A stretch of DNA of 5,367 bases. Source: an uncultured Sutterella sp. Its GTDB lineage: Bacteria; Pseudomonadota; Gammaproteobacteria; Burkholderiales; Burkholderiaceae_F. The notes beneath the pieces are model-generated. The model was not told the origin of the DNA. It saw nothing but the letters and a program-made list of their open reading frames with translations, and searched no databases. Positions 1 through 5,367 of the stretch are shown piece after piece (position 1 is the stretch's first letter; every line of letters begins with the position of its first letter). Where the stretch lies: assembly GCA_900764215.1 (NCBI GenBank), contig CAAFNI010000137.1, forward strand, positions 1-5,367, written 5' to 3'. The position numbers were made by a program, and so were the translations under genes.

Positions 1-2
1 AG

Positions 3-311
3 CAGGGCAAGGCCGCCGGCAAGGACGCCTTCGGCCGTGCCGACATGCCGCGCAACCTCGACCAGGGTCCCTTCTACGCCATCATGGTGACGCCGGCCGT
101 CCACCACACGATGGGCGGCGTGAAGATCGATCCGAAGACCCGGGTCTACAACACCGACGGCCAGGTCATTCCGGGCTACTACGCCGCCGGCGAGGTGACG
201 GGCGGCGTCCACGGCGGCAACCGCTTGGGCGGCAATGCCCAAGCGGACATCGTGACTTTCGGCCGCATCGCCGGCCAGCAGTCCTACATCTACGCGATGC
301 AGGCGAAGTAA
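3..311 (+). CDS. Flavocytochrome c / fumarate reductase-type flavoprotein, C-terminal fragment
   Basis: Partial gene: the left window edge removes the start, and the reading frame is open from base 3 to a TAA at 309-311, giving about 102 residues. It is the C-terminal end of an FAD-dependent reductase of the FAD_binding_2 (FrdA/SdhA, Shewanella Fcc3) family. Two hallmark motifs are seen: HHTMGG (102-119) and [17 protein letters not shown] (about 189-239). In characterised Fcc3-type fumarate reductases the histidine and the arginine of these motifs bind the substrate carboxylates, and the second motif also closes the FAD site. Both residues are kept, so the enzyme looks catalytically intact. 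The likely role is two-electron reduction of fumarate or a similar unsaturated acid (urocanate, acrylate-like), usually in the periplasm with electrons from a cytochrome or FMN domain. Those N-terminal domains lie outside the window, so the substrate and location are inferred. A terminator follows 46 bases after the stop, so this is the last gene of its transcript. Confidence 0.9.
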   Translation, partial: QGKAAGKDAFGRADMPRNLDQGPFYAIMVTPAVHHTMGGVKIDPKTRVYNTDGQVIPGYYAAGEVTGGVHGGNRLGGNAQADIVTFGRIAGQQSYIYAMQAK

Positions 312-320
312 CCGGGAGGT

Positions 321-342
321 CTCGGGTCTTGGATGACCCGAG
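321..342 (+). other. Perfect 8-bp hairpin between the flavoprotein stop and its terminator
   Basis: CTCGGGTC (321-328) and GACCCGAG (335-342) are perfectly complementary around the six-base loop TTGGAT. It starts 9 bases after the stop codon and ends 15 bases before the main terminator. No T-tract follows, so it is probably not a terminator itself. It may protect the 3' end of the messenger from exonucleases; that role is inferred. Confidence 0.5.
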
Positions 343-357
343 CATCCGTTACCGATC

Positions 358-390
358 AAGAAGCCCCGCCGCCCGGCGGGGCTTCTTCGT
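358..390 (+). terminator. Rho-independent terminator of the flavoprotein gene
   Basis: AAGAAGCCCCGCCG (358-371) is followed, after two bases, by its exact reverse complement ending at 387. Allowing for a minimal loop, this gives about a 13-bp GC-rich stem capped by a four-base loop. The descending arm ends in CTTCTTCGT, a T-rich though interrupted tail. The A-rich start of the stem means it could also work on the minus strand and stop readthrough from the autotransporter. Confidence 0.88.
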
Positions 391-398
391 CTGTACTG

Positions 399-431
399 CC
401 GAAATTCCGTCGAAATCCCGCCGAAACGGCA
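399..431. repeat. Three imperfect tandem 11-bp units
   Basis: CCGAAATTCCG, TCGAAATCCCG and CCGAAACGGCA follow each other without a gap. The first two match at 9 of 11 positions; the third keeps only the CCGAAA core. The CGAAA cores start at 400, 411 and 422, about one helical turn apart. The array also sits between the arms CTGCCG (396-401) and CGGCAG (427-432). It could be a protein-binding array or chance in a short GC-rich region. Confidence 0.35.
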
Positions 432-591
432 GGCGACCGACGAGCATCAGGCAGCGCAAAGCACCTGGAGCATTTTTATTCCGCGTCAGGCGGTTGCGGC
501 AGAAACCATCTGCCCTCGCATGCAATCAGTCTCAAAAACACCGTTTTTGCACGTTTTGAAGGCCCTTTTGCGCGTTTTTCGCGCCTTGGAA

Positions 592-616
592 CCGATTTTC
601 GAAGAATCGGCTTTTT
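592..616 (+). terminator. Possible second plus-strand terminator (hairpin with T5 tail)
   Basis: CCGATT (592-597) pairs with AATCGG (605-610), with one or two further weak pairs inside, and CTTTTT (611-616) follows directly. This is the form of an intrinsic terminator on the plus strand, though the stem is short. A further 5-bp hairpin, GCGCG-TTTTT-CGCGC (570-584), sits just before it. The flavoprotein already has a much stronger terminator some 200 bases earlier, so this one is either a back-up or the end of an unrecognised short RNA. Confidence 0.4.
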
Positions 617-696
617 CCCGAAACACGTGAGTCTCCCCTTTGCTCTATTCATAAACACATCAATCAATTCCTTTTTGCGATTTCCCCACCAAACGA

Positions 697-736
697 GGGA
701 GGCCCCGGACGACGGGCTTGTCATCCGGGGCCTCCC
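697..736 (-). terminator. Rho-independent terminator of the autotransporter gene
   Basis: GGGAGGCCCCGGA (697-709) and TCCGGGGCCTCCC (724-736) form a perfect 13-bp stem. One C/A mismatch and three more pairs (GAC/GTC) lie inside, leaving a six-base loop. It starts 43 bases beyond the autotransporter stop. On the minus strand the tail reads TCGTTTGG, a weak T-run; on the plus strand there is no T-run at all. Two smaller hairpins occupy the space up to the stop: GCCCC (739-743) with GGGGC (758-762), and CGTCC (764-768) with GGACG (773-777). Confidence 0.8.
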
Positions 737-778
737 AAGCCCCAACGCATGATCATCGGGGCGCGTCCTCAGGGACGG

Positions 779-3700
779 TTAGAAGACGTACTTGGCGTTC
801 AACTGACCGTAGATTTCGCTGTGGTCCATGTCGCCCACGGCGCCGCCGAAGCTGAAGCCGAAGGCCATGTTGTCCTTGCGGGCTTCAACGCCGACGTTGA
901 GGCGGCCGACGTTTTCGCTCCAAACATCGAGCGTGGTGCCGATGTTCGTGGCGCCCACGCCGGTCGTGGCGTCAAGATCCGTGTCGCCGAACGTGCGGAC
1001 GTACGCAACGTCAACCGTCGGTCGAACCGTCCAGCCGCCATGCACCGAGCAGTCGCCCGCCACGGCGACGCCGATCGGCAGATTGACGAGGTTCTGATCA
1101 ACGTCGCCCACCTTGAAGCCGGTCTTGGTCGTGTAGCCGTCGGTGGCCACGCGCAGGTAGTTGAGGCCGACGTACGGAACGGCGGTCCACCTGTCGTTGA
1201 GGGCCCAGGCCATTTCGCCGCGTGCGCCGATCGTGAAGACGTCCGCATCAACCTTCACTTCATCGCCGAAGTCATGCTTGATGTCGTTGTCCGTCATCAC
1301 GTAGCCCATCTGGCCCACGACGTTGAACTGTCCGAAGCGCTTGCCGGCGTAAGCCTGGATGCCGTAGTAGTCGACATCGTTCTTCACGCCGCCGTTGTCG
1401 CCTTCGCCCTTGACGTCGCCCGTGCCGAAGTTGCCGAGCACGCCGAACGTCATGTCGCCGACGGTGTATTCGCCGCCCACGGCAATGCCGCCGAGCTCGG
1501 TCTTCGTCTCAAGCGCACCGCGGTCGCCGCCGAGCTTGAGCTGCGTGCCCGTGACTTCCGCAAAGCCCGTCCAGCCATCGTTGAAGACGTTGGTGAGGGA
1601 AGCGCGCTTCGTCGCCTTGTCGACGCCCATCATGGCCGTTTCGATGCCGGCCGTCTGAACGCCGCCCGCAGCGGCGAGATTGAGAGCCGCATTGATCTGA
1701 GCATGACGCTTGTCGCCCGACGTCACGGCGCCGTTCGTCTGATCAAGGAGATCCTTGATCGCTTCGGAAGCCTCATCCTTTTGCTTGGAGATCTCGCCGA
1801 GCGCATTGCCGTCAAAGCCGCCCAAGCCCAGATCATCTAGCGTGCCGGCGTCCGTCACGACGTCGAAGCTGTAGGTGTTGTCGTCGCCCTTCTTGACTTC
1901 GAAGAGAACGTTGTCCACCGTCCAGTTCTTCTGGTCAATGGTCGTTTCGACCTTGACCAGGCCCTGATCGGCGACGTTGACGAAGTGCAGAGCCGATCCG
2001 TCTTCGCCGTTGACCTTACCCGTCACCTCGGTGACGATCGTCTTGCCCTCTTCTTCGTTGCCCGTCACGGAAGCGTCAACGATCAGCATGCCGTTGGAGC
2101 CGATCGTCACGCCGTCCGCAGCGTCGGTCTTTCCGATGGTGATGTGCTTGTCAGTGAGATTCACCGTGCCGGAAAGATAGAGAGCGGCATCGCTCTGATA
2201 GAGGCCCATGGCGTCAATGGCCGCGGTCGTGGTGGCGTCGGAACCCAACGCAAGCACGCCCTGATCGACGTCGAACGCATTGTCGTACGCGCCCTTGACG
2301 GCAACCGCACCGCTCTCGATCGTCATAGTCTTGCCGGAGCCGTTGACGACGGTTTCAAAGTCGAAGATGCCGTTGACGGTCGTGTTCTCCTTGTCGCCGA
2401 AGTCGTACGACGCGCCCGTCACGGCGCCCGTCGAATTCAGATCGTCAAAGCCCGTGATGACCACGGACTTGGCGTCACGCGTCTGAGGCGTTTCATCAAC
2501 AGGCTGGAAGTCGTAGCCGTCGAGGATCGTAAGCGAGGACTTGTCGGCACCGGAGCCGTCGATCGTTTCGCCCTTGAAGACGAAGTCCTTGGCGAGCACC
2601 AGTTCGCCGCTTTCAACGCCAACCTTGGCCGACTTCGAGAAAGCCTTGCCGCCAAGATAGACGTTGCCCTCCAATTCTCCCTTGAGCAGCGCAATCGTCG
2701 TGGCCTTCACCGTCGAGGTCGGAGACTTGTACGAAGCGTCAAACGCTTCGTTGTCGGGGCTTCCGCTCAGGCCGCCGCCATAAATGTCGCCTGCGACCTT
2801 CGCGCCGTTCACCTGAACGAGTGCGGATTCCGTCACCTCAGCCTTGCCGCCGAGCGTCGCAACACCGCCTGCAAAGATGTTGCCCTTGACTTCACCGCCT
2901 TCGAGCGAAACTTGAACCGTGTCGGCCTGCGCAAGCGCGCCGCCGCCCGTTGCCATGCCTGCGCCGAGAATGGCGACATTGCCCATTTCATCACTGATCA
3001 GCTTGGCCGTCTGATACACATAGCTGCCGTTGCTCGGCGCGCCGGACGGGTTGCCATGTGCGATTCCGGTGATCGGATCCACATTGGCGACATTGACCGT
3101 ACCGCCCTTGACCGTAATGGCGATGGACTTCGACACCGTCGAAGCATTCGTATCATCGGCGTTCGTATCGTCGATTGCAATGCCGCCGCCGAAGAGACCG
3201 TCCACCGTGCCGCCGGTCATCTTCACAACGGCGTTCCCGATCTCAGCTTCAGCCTTTACCATGCTGTCGATGCCGTTGCTAGCCGTCGCATACGACAAGC
3301 CGCCGGCGGTCACCAAAACATTTTCACCGCCGTTGATGTTCAGGTAGGCATTTGTGACCTTAGCAGTCGCCTGAGTTTTGGCAGACTCTTCCCGCGCATA
3401 GCCTTGGATATCCTGAGCAATGGCGAGTCCGCCAAGAGCCGTGGCGACGTTGTAGCCACCGTTGAGGTTCATGACAACCGTTTCTACGCTAGAGTCCGCA
3501 ACAGCGAACCCGGCTTTTTTAGCAGAAGTACCTTCGAAATAACCTCGTGCGACAGCGACGCCGCCTCCAAGATTGCCGACGTGAGCACCGTCGACATTGA
3601 CGCCGCCAGCGAACTTGGCGAAGTCCGAAATCGTGACATCAGAAGGAGAATTCTTGACCTTGCGCAGGAACTCGTATGCAGCGTTGTGAAGCTTGGACTT

Positions 3701-5041
3701 ATCCGCCTCCGTAAGAGCTGCCGGCCCTTCAAAGTTCATCGTCACCGACTTGGCTGTCGAGCTACCCGAGCCCTTGTTCTCACCATACGCATCGGCAAAC
3801 GCTACGCCACCGCCAACCACGGCAGCAGTGGAGGACTTTTCTCCCAGATTGATGAAAATGTCACCAGAGGTGCTTGTAGCCGTGCCCGATCCGGTGCCGA
3901 CCACAAGCTGCAACTTTGAGTCGTCAAACTTCTTGTCACCACTAAGTGCGGCACCGCCACCGATAAGACCCAGAACTTCACCATTTTCTACCGTAATAGT
4001 AGAAGTCTGGCCTGCATTGACCGCGGCTGAAGCACCACCTGTCGCAATAGCGACACCGCCTCCGAATCCACCGATCACCAGACCGTCAAGAGCTTCAGGT
4101 TTAGCGGAATCATCCATATTGATCGTGATGTTCGTGCTACCCAAAACGTTGGATTCTGCTTGCGTTTTGTTCATAGCCACGCTCAAGCCGCCGCCAACAA
4201 AACCTCCCACATTGGATGTACCGCCAATATTCAGGATCGTCTTGTCTATATTGGACACGGACGCTTCTTTGCCAGCGGGAGCAACGAAAATCACCGATGT
4301 TGAGAGTGTGGCAGAGCCTGCCACAACACCGGCGACATTCCCGCTCAATATTTCAGTCGTTGCCGTCCCGTGGTGATTTACTGCGGCATTGTGGCCTAGC
4401 TGCGTCAACAGATCGCCGCCGACAACACCTAGCACCAAAGGATTGGCCCCTTCAGCACCGCCGATCACGACATGCGTATCCAGATCCGTTTCGAATACGT
4501 TGCCGCCTTCAAAATAACCACCGGCAAAATCGACATAGCCAAATTGCCCCATAGCTCGGTCAATAAAGCCTTCAGGGAACTTATTCCCAAACATTGATGC
4601 AGCAGTTTTAACTGAATTTGCTGACTTTTGGTCCATCAGGTTCCAACCGCCCGTGACTCCCGTCATAACAGTCGAATTCTCGCTCGGCCCCAAAGCGACC
4701 ATCAAGTCTTTGAGCATCTGAGAAAGACCTGCCGAAGGCTTTACGTTTTGCAAACGTGATAAAAGATCCCCTACGCTCCCATTGGTTTGAATATTAAGAG
4801 TTTCTCCCTGTCCGGACACCAGTTTCGTCGTATAAGAATCCGTATCTCCGATCGTCGGCAGATTGTCATTCGTAATCGCACCTTCAGGCAGGCTCGCCAT
4901 CGCACCGCCGGCCATCATCGTCGTGACTGCCGCGGCAACCACCGTCTTCGTGCCCTTGGCCTGAACGGAAGAGGTGATCTCATTTACCACCATAAGTGCG
5001 CCTCTTGCCTTATTGAAACAAACTTTGAATGTCCTGTTCAT
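779..5041 (-). CDS. Large type Va autotransporter with ESPR signal peptide (1420 residues)
   Basis: This is a self-secreting surface protein: Sec exports it, the C-terminal barrel inserts in the outer membrane through the Bam machinery, and the passenger is exposed outside. Visible parts in order: ESPR plus signal peptide (1-49, likely cut AMA|SL); an N-terminal region with helical stretches (about 90-170); beta repeats centred on GGG (about 264-800), interrupted by a charged helical insertion (about 441-475); a second beta-rich region without that motif (about 801-1075); a helical linker (about 1083-1153); and a barrel (about 1156-1420) ending NAKYVF, with the C-terminal Phe needed for barrel assembly. 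The start is set by AGAGGA eight bases upstream and by the ESPR beginning at this Met. The mature protein has a single Cys (1331, in the barrel), as expected of autotransporters. No serine-protease GDSGSP motif, lipase motif or RGD is seen, so the passenger's function is unknown; adhesion or biofilm roles are only family-level guesses. The gene stands alone. Confidence 0.93.
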   Translation of the reverse strand: MNRTFKVCFNKARGALMVVNEITSSVQAKGTKTVVAAAVTTMMAGGAMASLPEGAITNDNLPTIGDTDSYTTKLVSGQGETLNIQTNGSVGDLLSRLQNVKPSAGLSQMLKDLMVALGPSENSTVMTGVTGGWNLMDQKSANSVKTAASMFGNKFPEGFIDRAMGQFGYVDFAGGYFEGGNVFETDLDTHVVIGGAEGANPLVLGVVGGDLLTQLGHNAAVNHHGTATTEILSGNVAGVVAGSATLSTSVIFVAPAGKEASVSNIDKTILNIGGTSNVGGFVGGGLSVAMNKTQAESNVLGSTNITINMDDSAKPEALDGLVIGGFGGGVAIATGGASAAVNAGQTSTITVENGEVLGLIGGGAALSGDKKFDDSKLQLVVGTGSGTATSTSGDIFINLGEKSSTAAVVGGGVAFADAYGENKGSGSSTAKSVTMNFEGPAALTEADKSKLHNAAYEFLRKVKNSPSDVTISDFAKFAGGVNVDGAHVGNLGGGVAVARGYFEGTSAKKAGFAVADSSVETVVMNLNGGYNVATALGGLAIAQDIQGYAREESAKTQATAKVTNAYLNINGGENVLVTAGGLSYATASNGIDSMVKAEAEIGNAVVKMTGGTVDGLFGGGIAIDDTNADDTNASTVSKSIAITVKGGTVNVANVDPITGIAHGNPSGAPSNGSYVYQTAKLISDEMGNVAILGAGMATGGGALAQADTVQVSLEGGEVKGNIFAGGVATLGGKAEVTESALVQVNGAKVAGDIYGGGLSGSPDNEAFDASYKSPTSTVKATTIALLKGELEGNVYLGGKAFSKSAKVGVESGELVLAKDFVFKGETIDGSGADKSSLTILDGYDFQPVDETPQTRDAKSVVITGFDDLNSTGAVTGASYDFGDKENTTVNGIFDFETVVNGSGKTMTIESGAVAVKGAYDNAFDVDQGVLALGSDATTTAAIDAMGLYQSDAALYLSGTVNLTDKHITIGKTDAADGVTIGSNGMLIVDASVTGNEEEGKTIVTEVTGKVNGEDGSALHFVNVADQGLVKVETTIDQKNWTVDNVLFEVKKGDDNTYSFDVVTDAGTLDDLGLGGFDGNALGEISKQKDEASEAIKDLLDQTNGAVTSGDKRHAQINAALNLAAAGGVQTAGIETAMMGVDKATKRASLTNVFNDGWTGFAEVTGTQLKLGGDRGALETKTELGGIAVGGEYTVGDMTFGVLGNFGTGDVKGEGDNGGVKNDVDYYGIQAYAGKRFGQFNVVGQMGYVMTDNDIKHDFGDEVKVDADVFTIGARGEMAWALNDRWTAVPYVGLNYLRVATDGYTTKTGFKVGDVDQNLVNLPIGVAVAGDCSVHGGWTVRPTVDVAYVRTFGDTDLDATTGVGATNIGTTLDVWSENVGRLNVGVEARKDNMAFGFSFGGAVGDMDHSEIYGQLNAKYVF
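782..1576 (-). other. Autotransporter beta-barrel domain (residues ~1156-1420)
   Basis: About 265 residues, the normal size for a 12-stranded Autotransporter (PF03797-like) barrel. It opens with GWTGFAEV, the usual Gly-Trp start of the first strand, and alternates strands such as YYGIQAYAGKRFGQFNVVGQ and RPTVDVAYVRTFGD with Asp- and Gly-rich loops. It closes with IYGQLNAKYVF, whose terminal aromatic residue is the outer-membrane assembly signal. The only Cys of the mature protein (1331) is here, in AGDCSVHGGW. The domain is complete, with no frameshift. Confidence 0.9.
2642..4252 (-). repeat. Gly-Gly-Gly beta-repeat region of the passenger (residues ~264-800)
   Basis: About twelve degenerate units share a core of two hydrophobic residues, two or three glycines, then a small or hydrophobic residue and often Ala. 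Cores begin near residues 283, 327, 361, 410, 492, 537, 580, 618, 693, 725, 755 and 797, usually 30-50 apart. Many are preceded by a strand and a GG turn, as in MTGGTVDGLFGGGIAI and VNGAKVAGDIYGGGLSG. Strand-turn-strand units with stacked glycines fit a beta-helix or beta-solenoid stalk, which is inferred. At DNA level the units have diverged, so this is an old protein repeat and not a recent DNA duplication. Confidence 0.75.
4895..5041 (-). other. ESPR-type extended signal peptide (residues 1-49)
   Basis: The first ~24 residues (MNRTFKVCFNKARGALMVVN, then EITS) match the extended signal peptide region typical of very large type V proteins of beta- and gammaproteobacteria: an N-terminal basic and aromatic stretch, NKARG, then a hydrophobic VV pair and an acidic residue. 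A second basic stretch (KGTK, 29-32) and a hydrophobic core rich in V, A, T and M follow, ending in AMA before Ser50. In studied cases the ESPR slows Sec export so that the long passenger does not misfold in the periplasm. Confidence 0.85.
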
Positions 5042-5048
5042 TCTGTTT

Positions 5049-5054
5049 TCCTCT
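5049..5054 (-). promoter_or_regulatory. Ribosome binding site of the autotransporter
   Basis: On the minus strand AGAGGA lies eight bases before the ATG, a good match to the Shine-Dalgarno consensus at normal spacing. Together with the ESPR it settles the start at 5041. Confidence 0.8.
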
Positions 5055-5246
5055 TGATGAACGGTTGCTCAAAACGTTGGACCAGAGTAAAGCTTTGCCG
5101 AAGGGGGGGTAGGGTTTTCACCTATGTCACATAAAGTTCACACTTTTGCCATTCCCGATATCCCAGTTCAATCCCGACAGCCAGACCTTTTTTCTGCCGC
5201 GCAGCTGTATTAAGTTTTCAGTCTTCCGGCAACGACGCGCGCCGAC

Positions 5247-5261
5247 GCGTTTCGGAAACGC
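5247..5261. promoter_or_regulatory. 15-bp palindrome, possible operator
   Basis: GCGTTTC and GAAACGC are exact reverse complements around a single central G. A perfect dyad of 7+1+7 is the size of a dimeric repressor site, and the GAAAC/GTTTC half-sites recall LacI-family operators. It lies about 205 bases upstream of the autotransporter start, so it may instead belong to a gene beyond the right edge. The regulator is unknown. Confidence 0.3.
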
Positions 5262-5367
5262 AACAAAGCTCCAAGTCCCGCGCTCGAGGCGCAGCTACCA
5301 GATTCGGCAATTCCCACTCCTGCACCATCGTCGCCCTTCTTTGAAATCAAGCGTTCACGTCCTTGAG

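Larger units (their letters stand above)
312..778. other. Convergent intergenic region
   Basis: This 467-base gap separates two genes that run toward each other. I find no supportable gene in it; the open frames that cross it run straight through the terminator hairpins and have no convincing ribosome binding site. It contains terminators for both neighbours, listed separately, plus a T-rich stretch (540-616) in which CGTTTT-type runs recur. Since both flanking genes end here, any promoter inside would have to serve a non-coding RNA; none was recognised. Confidence 0.75.
5042..5367 (-). promoter_or_regulatory. Upstream region of the autotransporter, no certain promoter
   Basis: Apart from the ribosome binding site, these 326 bases carry no gene I can support. 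Read on the minus strand, going toward the start codon, they hold a 15-bp palindrome GCGTTTC-G-GAAACGC (5247-5261), three GTGA motifs at 5138-5141, 5127-5130 and 5118-5121, and a run of seven C (5103-5109). A GTGACA at 5125-5130 resembles a -35 box at five of six positions, but no -10 box lies at a usable distance. TTTACT (5086-5091) resembles a -10 but has no -35 partner. The real promoter may use a weak or activator-dependent sequence, so the transcription start cannot be placed from sequence alone. Confidence 0.4.

Noticed and set aside
476..745. Minus-strand open frame of 89 codons downstream of the autotransporter
   Set aside because: Its start codon precedes and its first codons make up the autotransporter terminator, and no ribosome binding site is evident.
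333..752. Plus-strand open frame of 139 codons after the flavoprotein
   Set aside because: It runs through both strong terminator hairpins and has no ribosome binding site; the peptide resembles no protein I recognise.
749..756. ATGATCAT palindrome between the autotransporter stop and its terminator
   Set aside because: Only eight bases, expected by chance, and it falls in the loop of the GCCCC/GGGGC hairpin; no function can be supported.
749..1840. Plus-strand open frame of 363 codons
   Set aside because: Same codon-aligned antisense frame over the conserved barrel; its stop at 1838-1840 is the complement of a CTA Leu codon in the real gene, and its start lies beside the 3'-end hairpins.
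1985..3919. Plus-strand open frame of 644 codons
   Set aside because: It lies antisense to the autotransporter with codons exactly in register, so a stop appears only where the real gene uses TTA, CTA or TCA. Those codons are rare here. The product is Arg/His/Ala-rich with no domain logic.
3693..4376. Plus-strand open frame of 227 codons, Pro/Ala/Thr-rich
   Set aside because: An antisense shadow of the Gly-rich repeats: GGC/GGT codons read backward give Ala and Pro. No ribosome binding site or recognisable motif.
5127..5142. CRP-like site (TCACA, six bases, TCACA)
   Set aside because: The two halves are in direct orientation, whereas a CRP site needs TGTGA-N6-TCACA as an inverted pair.
5364..5366. 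End of a possible plus-strand gene: a Pro-rich frame open from 5214 to a TGA at 5364-5366
   Set aside because: An in-frame TAA at 5211-5213 precedes it and there is no ATG and no ribosome binding site in the frame.

Overview
The window looks like chromosomal DNA from a GC-rich betaproteobacterium, most probably a gut member of the Sutterellaceae (Sutterella, Parasutterella and relatives). This rests on two inferences: the end of a flavocytochrome c/fumarate-reductase-type flavoprotein, a family those bacteria carry in many copies, and a very large type Va autotransporter with an ESPR-type extended signal peptide. No rRNA, tRNA, CRISPR array, insertion sequence or phage gene was seen.

Layout. 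(1) Positions 3-311, plus strand: the last ~102 codons of the flavoprotein, cut by the left edge, with the active-site His-His-Thr-Met-Gly-Gly and Asn-Arg-Leu-Gly-Gly-Asn-Ala motifs visible. (2) 312-778: a convergent intergenic region. It holds a strong GC-rich terminator for the flavoprotein (358-390), a small hairpin before it, three helically phased 11-bp units, an extra hairpin with a T-tract (592-616), and a 13-bp-stem terminator for the gene coming from the other side (697-736). (3) 779-5041, minus strand: one 1420-residue autotransporter filling almost 80% of the window. It has an ESPR signal peptide, an N-terminal segment with helical character, about a dozen Gly-Gly-Gly-centred beta repeats, a second beta-rich stretch without that motif, a helical linker and a C-terminal 12-strand-type beta-barrel ending in Phe. 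(4) 5042-5367: the non-coding upstream region of the autotransporter, with a clear ribosome binding site, a seven-C tract, three phased GTGA motifs and a 15-bp palindrome, but no convincing sigma70 promoter.

The two genes converge and show no sign of sharing an operon. The flavoprotein would serve periplasmic anaerobic respiration; the autotransporter would place a long passenger on the cell surface. The long open frames on the plus strand across 749-3919 are codon-aligned antisense shadows of the autotransporter and are not annotated.

I see no clearly new multi-gene system. The points most worth checking are the passenger architecture with its helical insertions, the steep composition change along the autotransporter gene, the homopolymer in its leader, and the unexplained T-tailed hairpin in the convergent gap.
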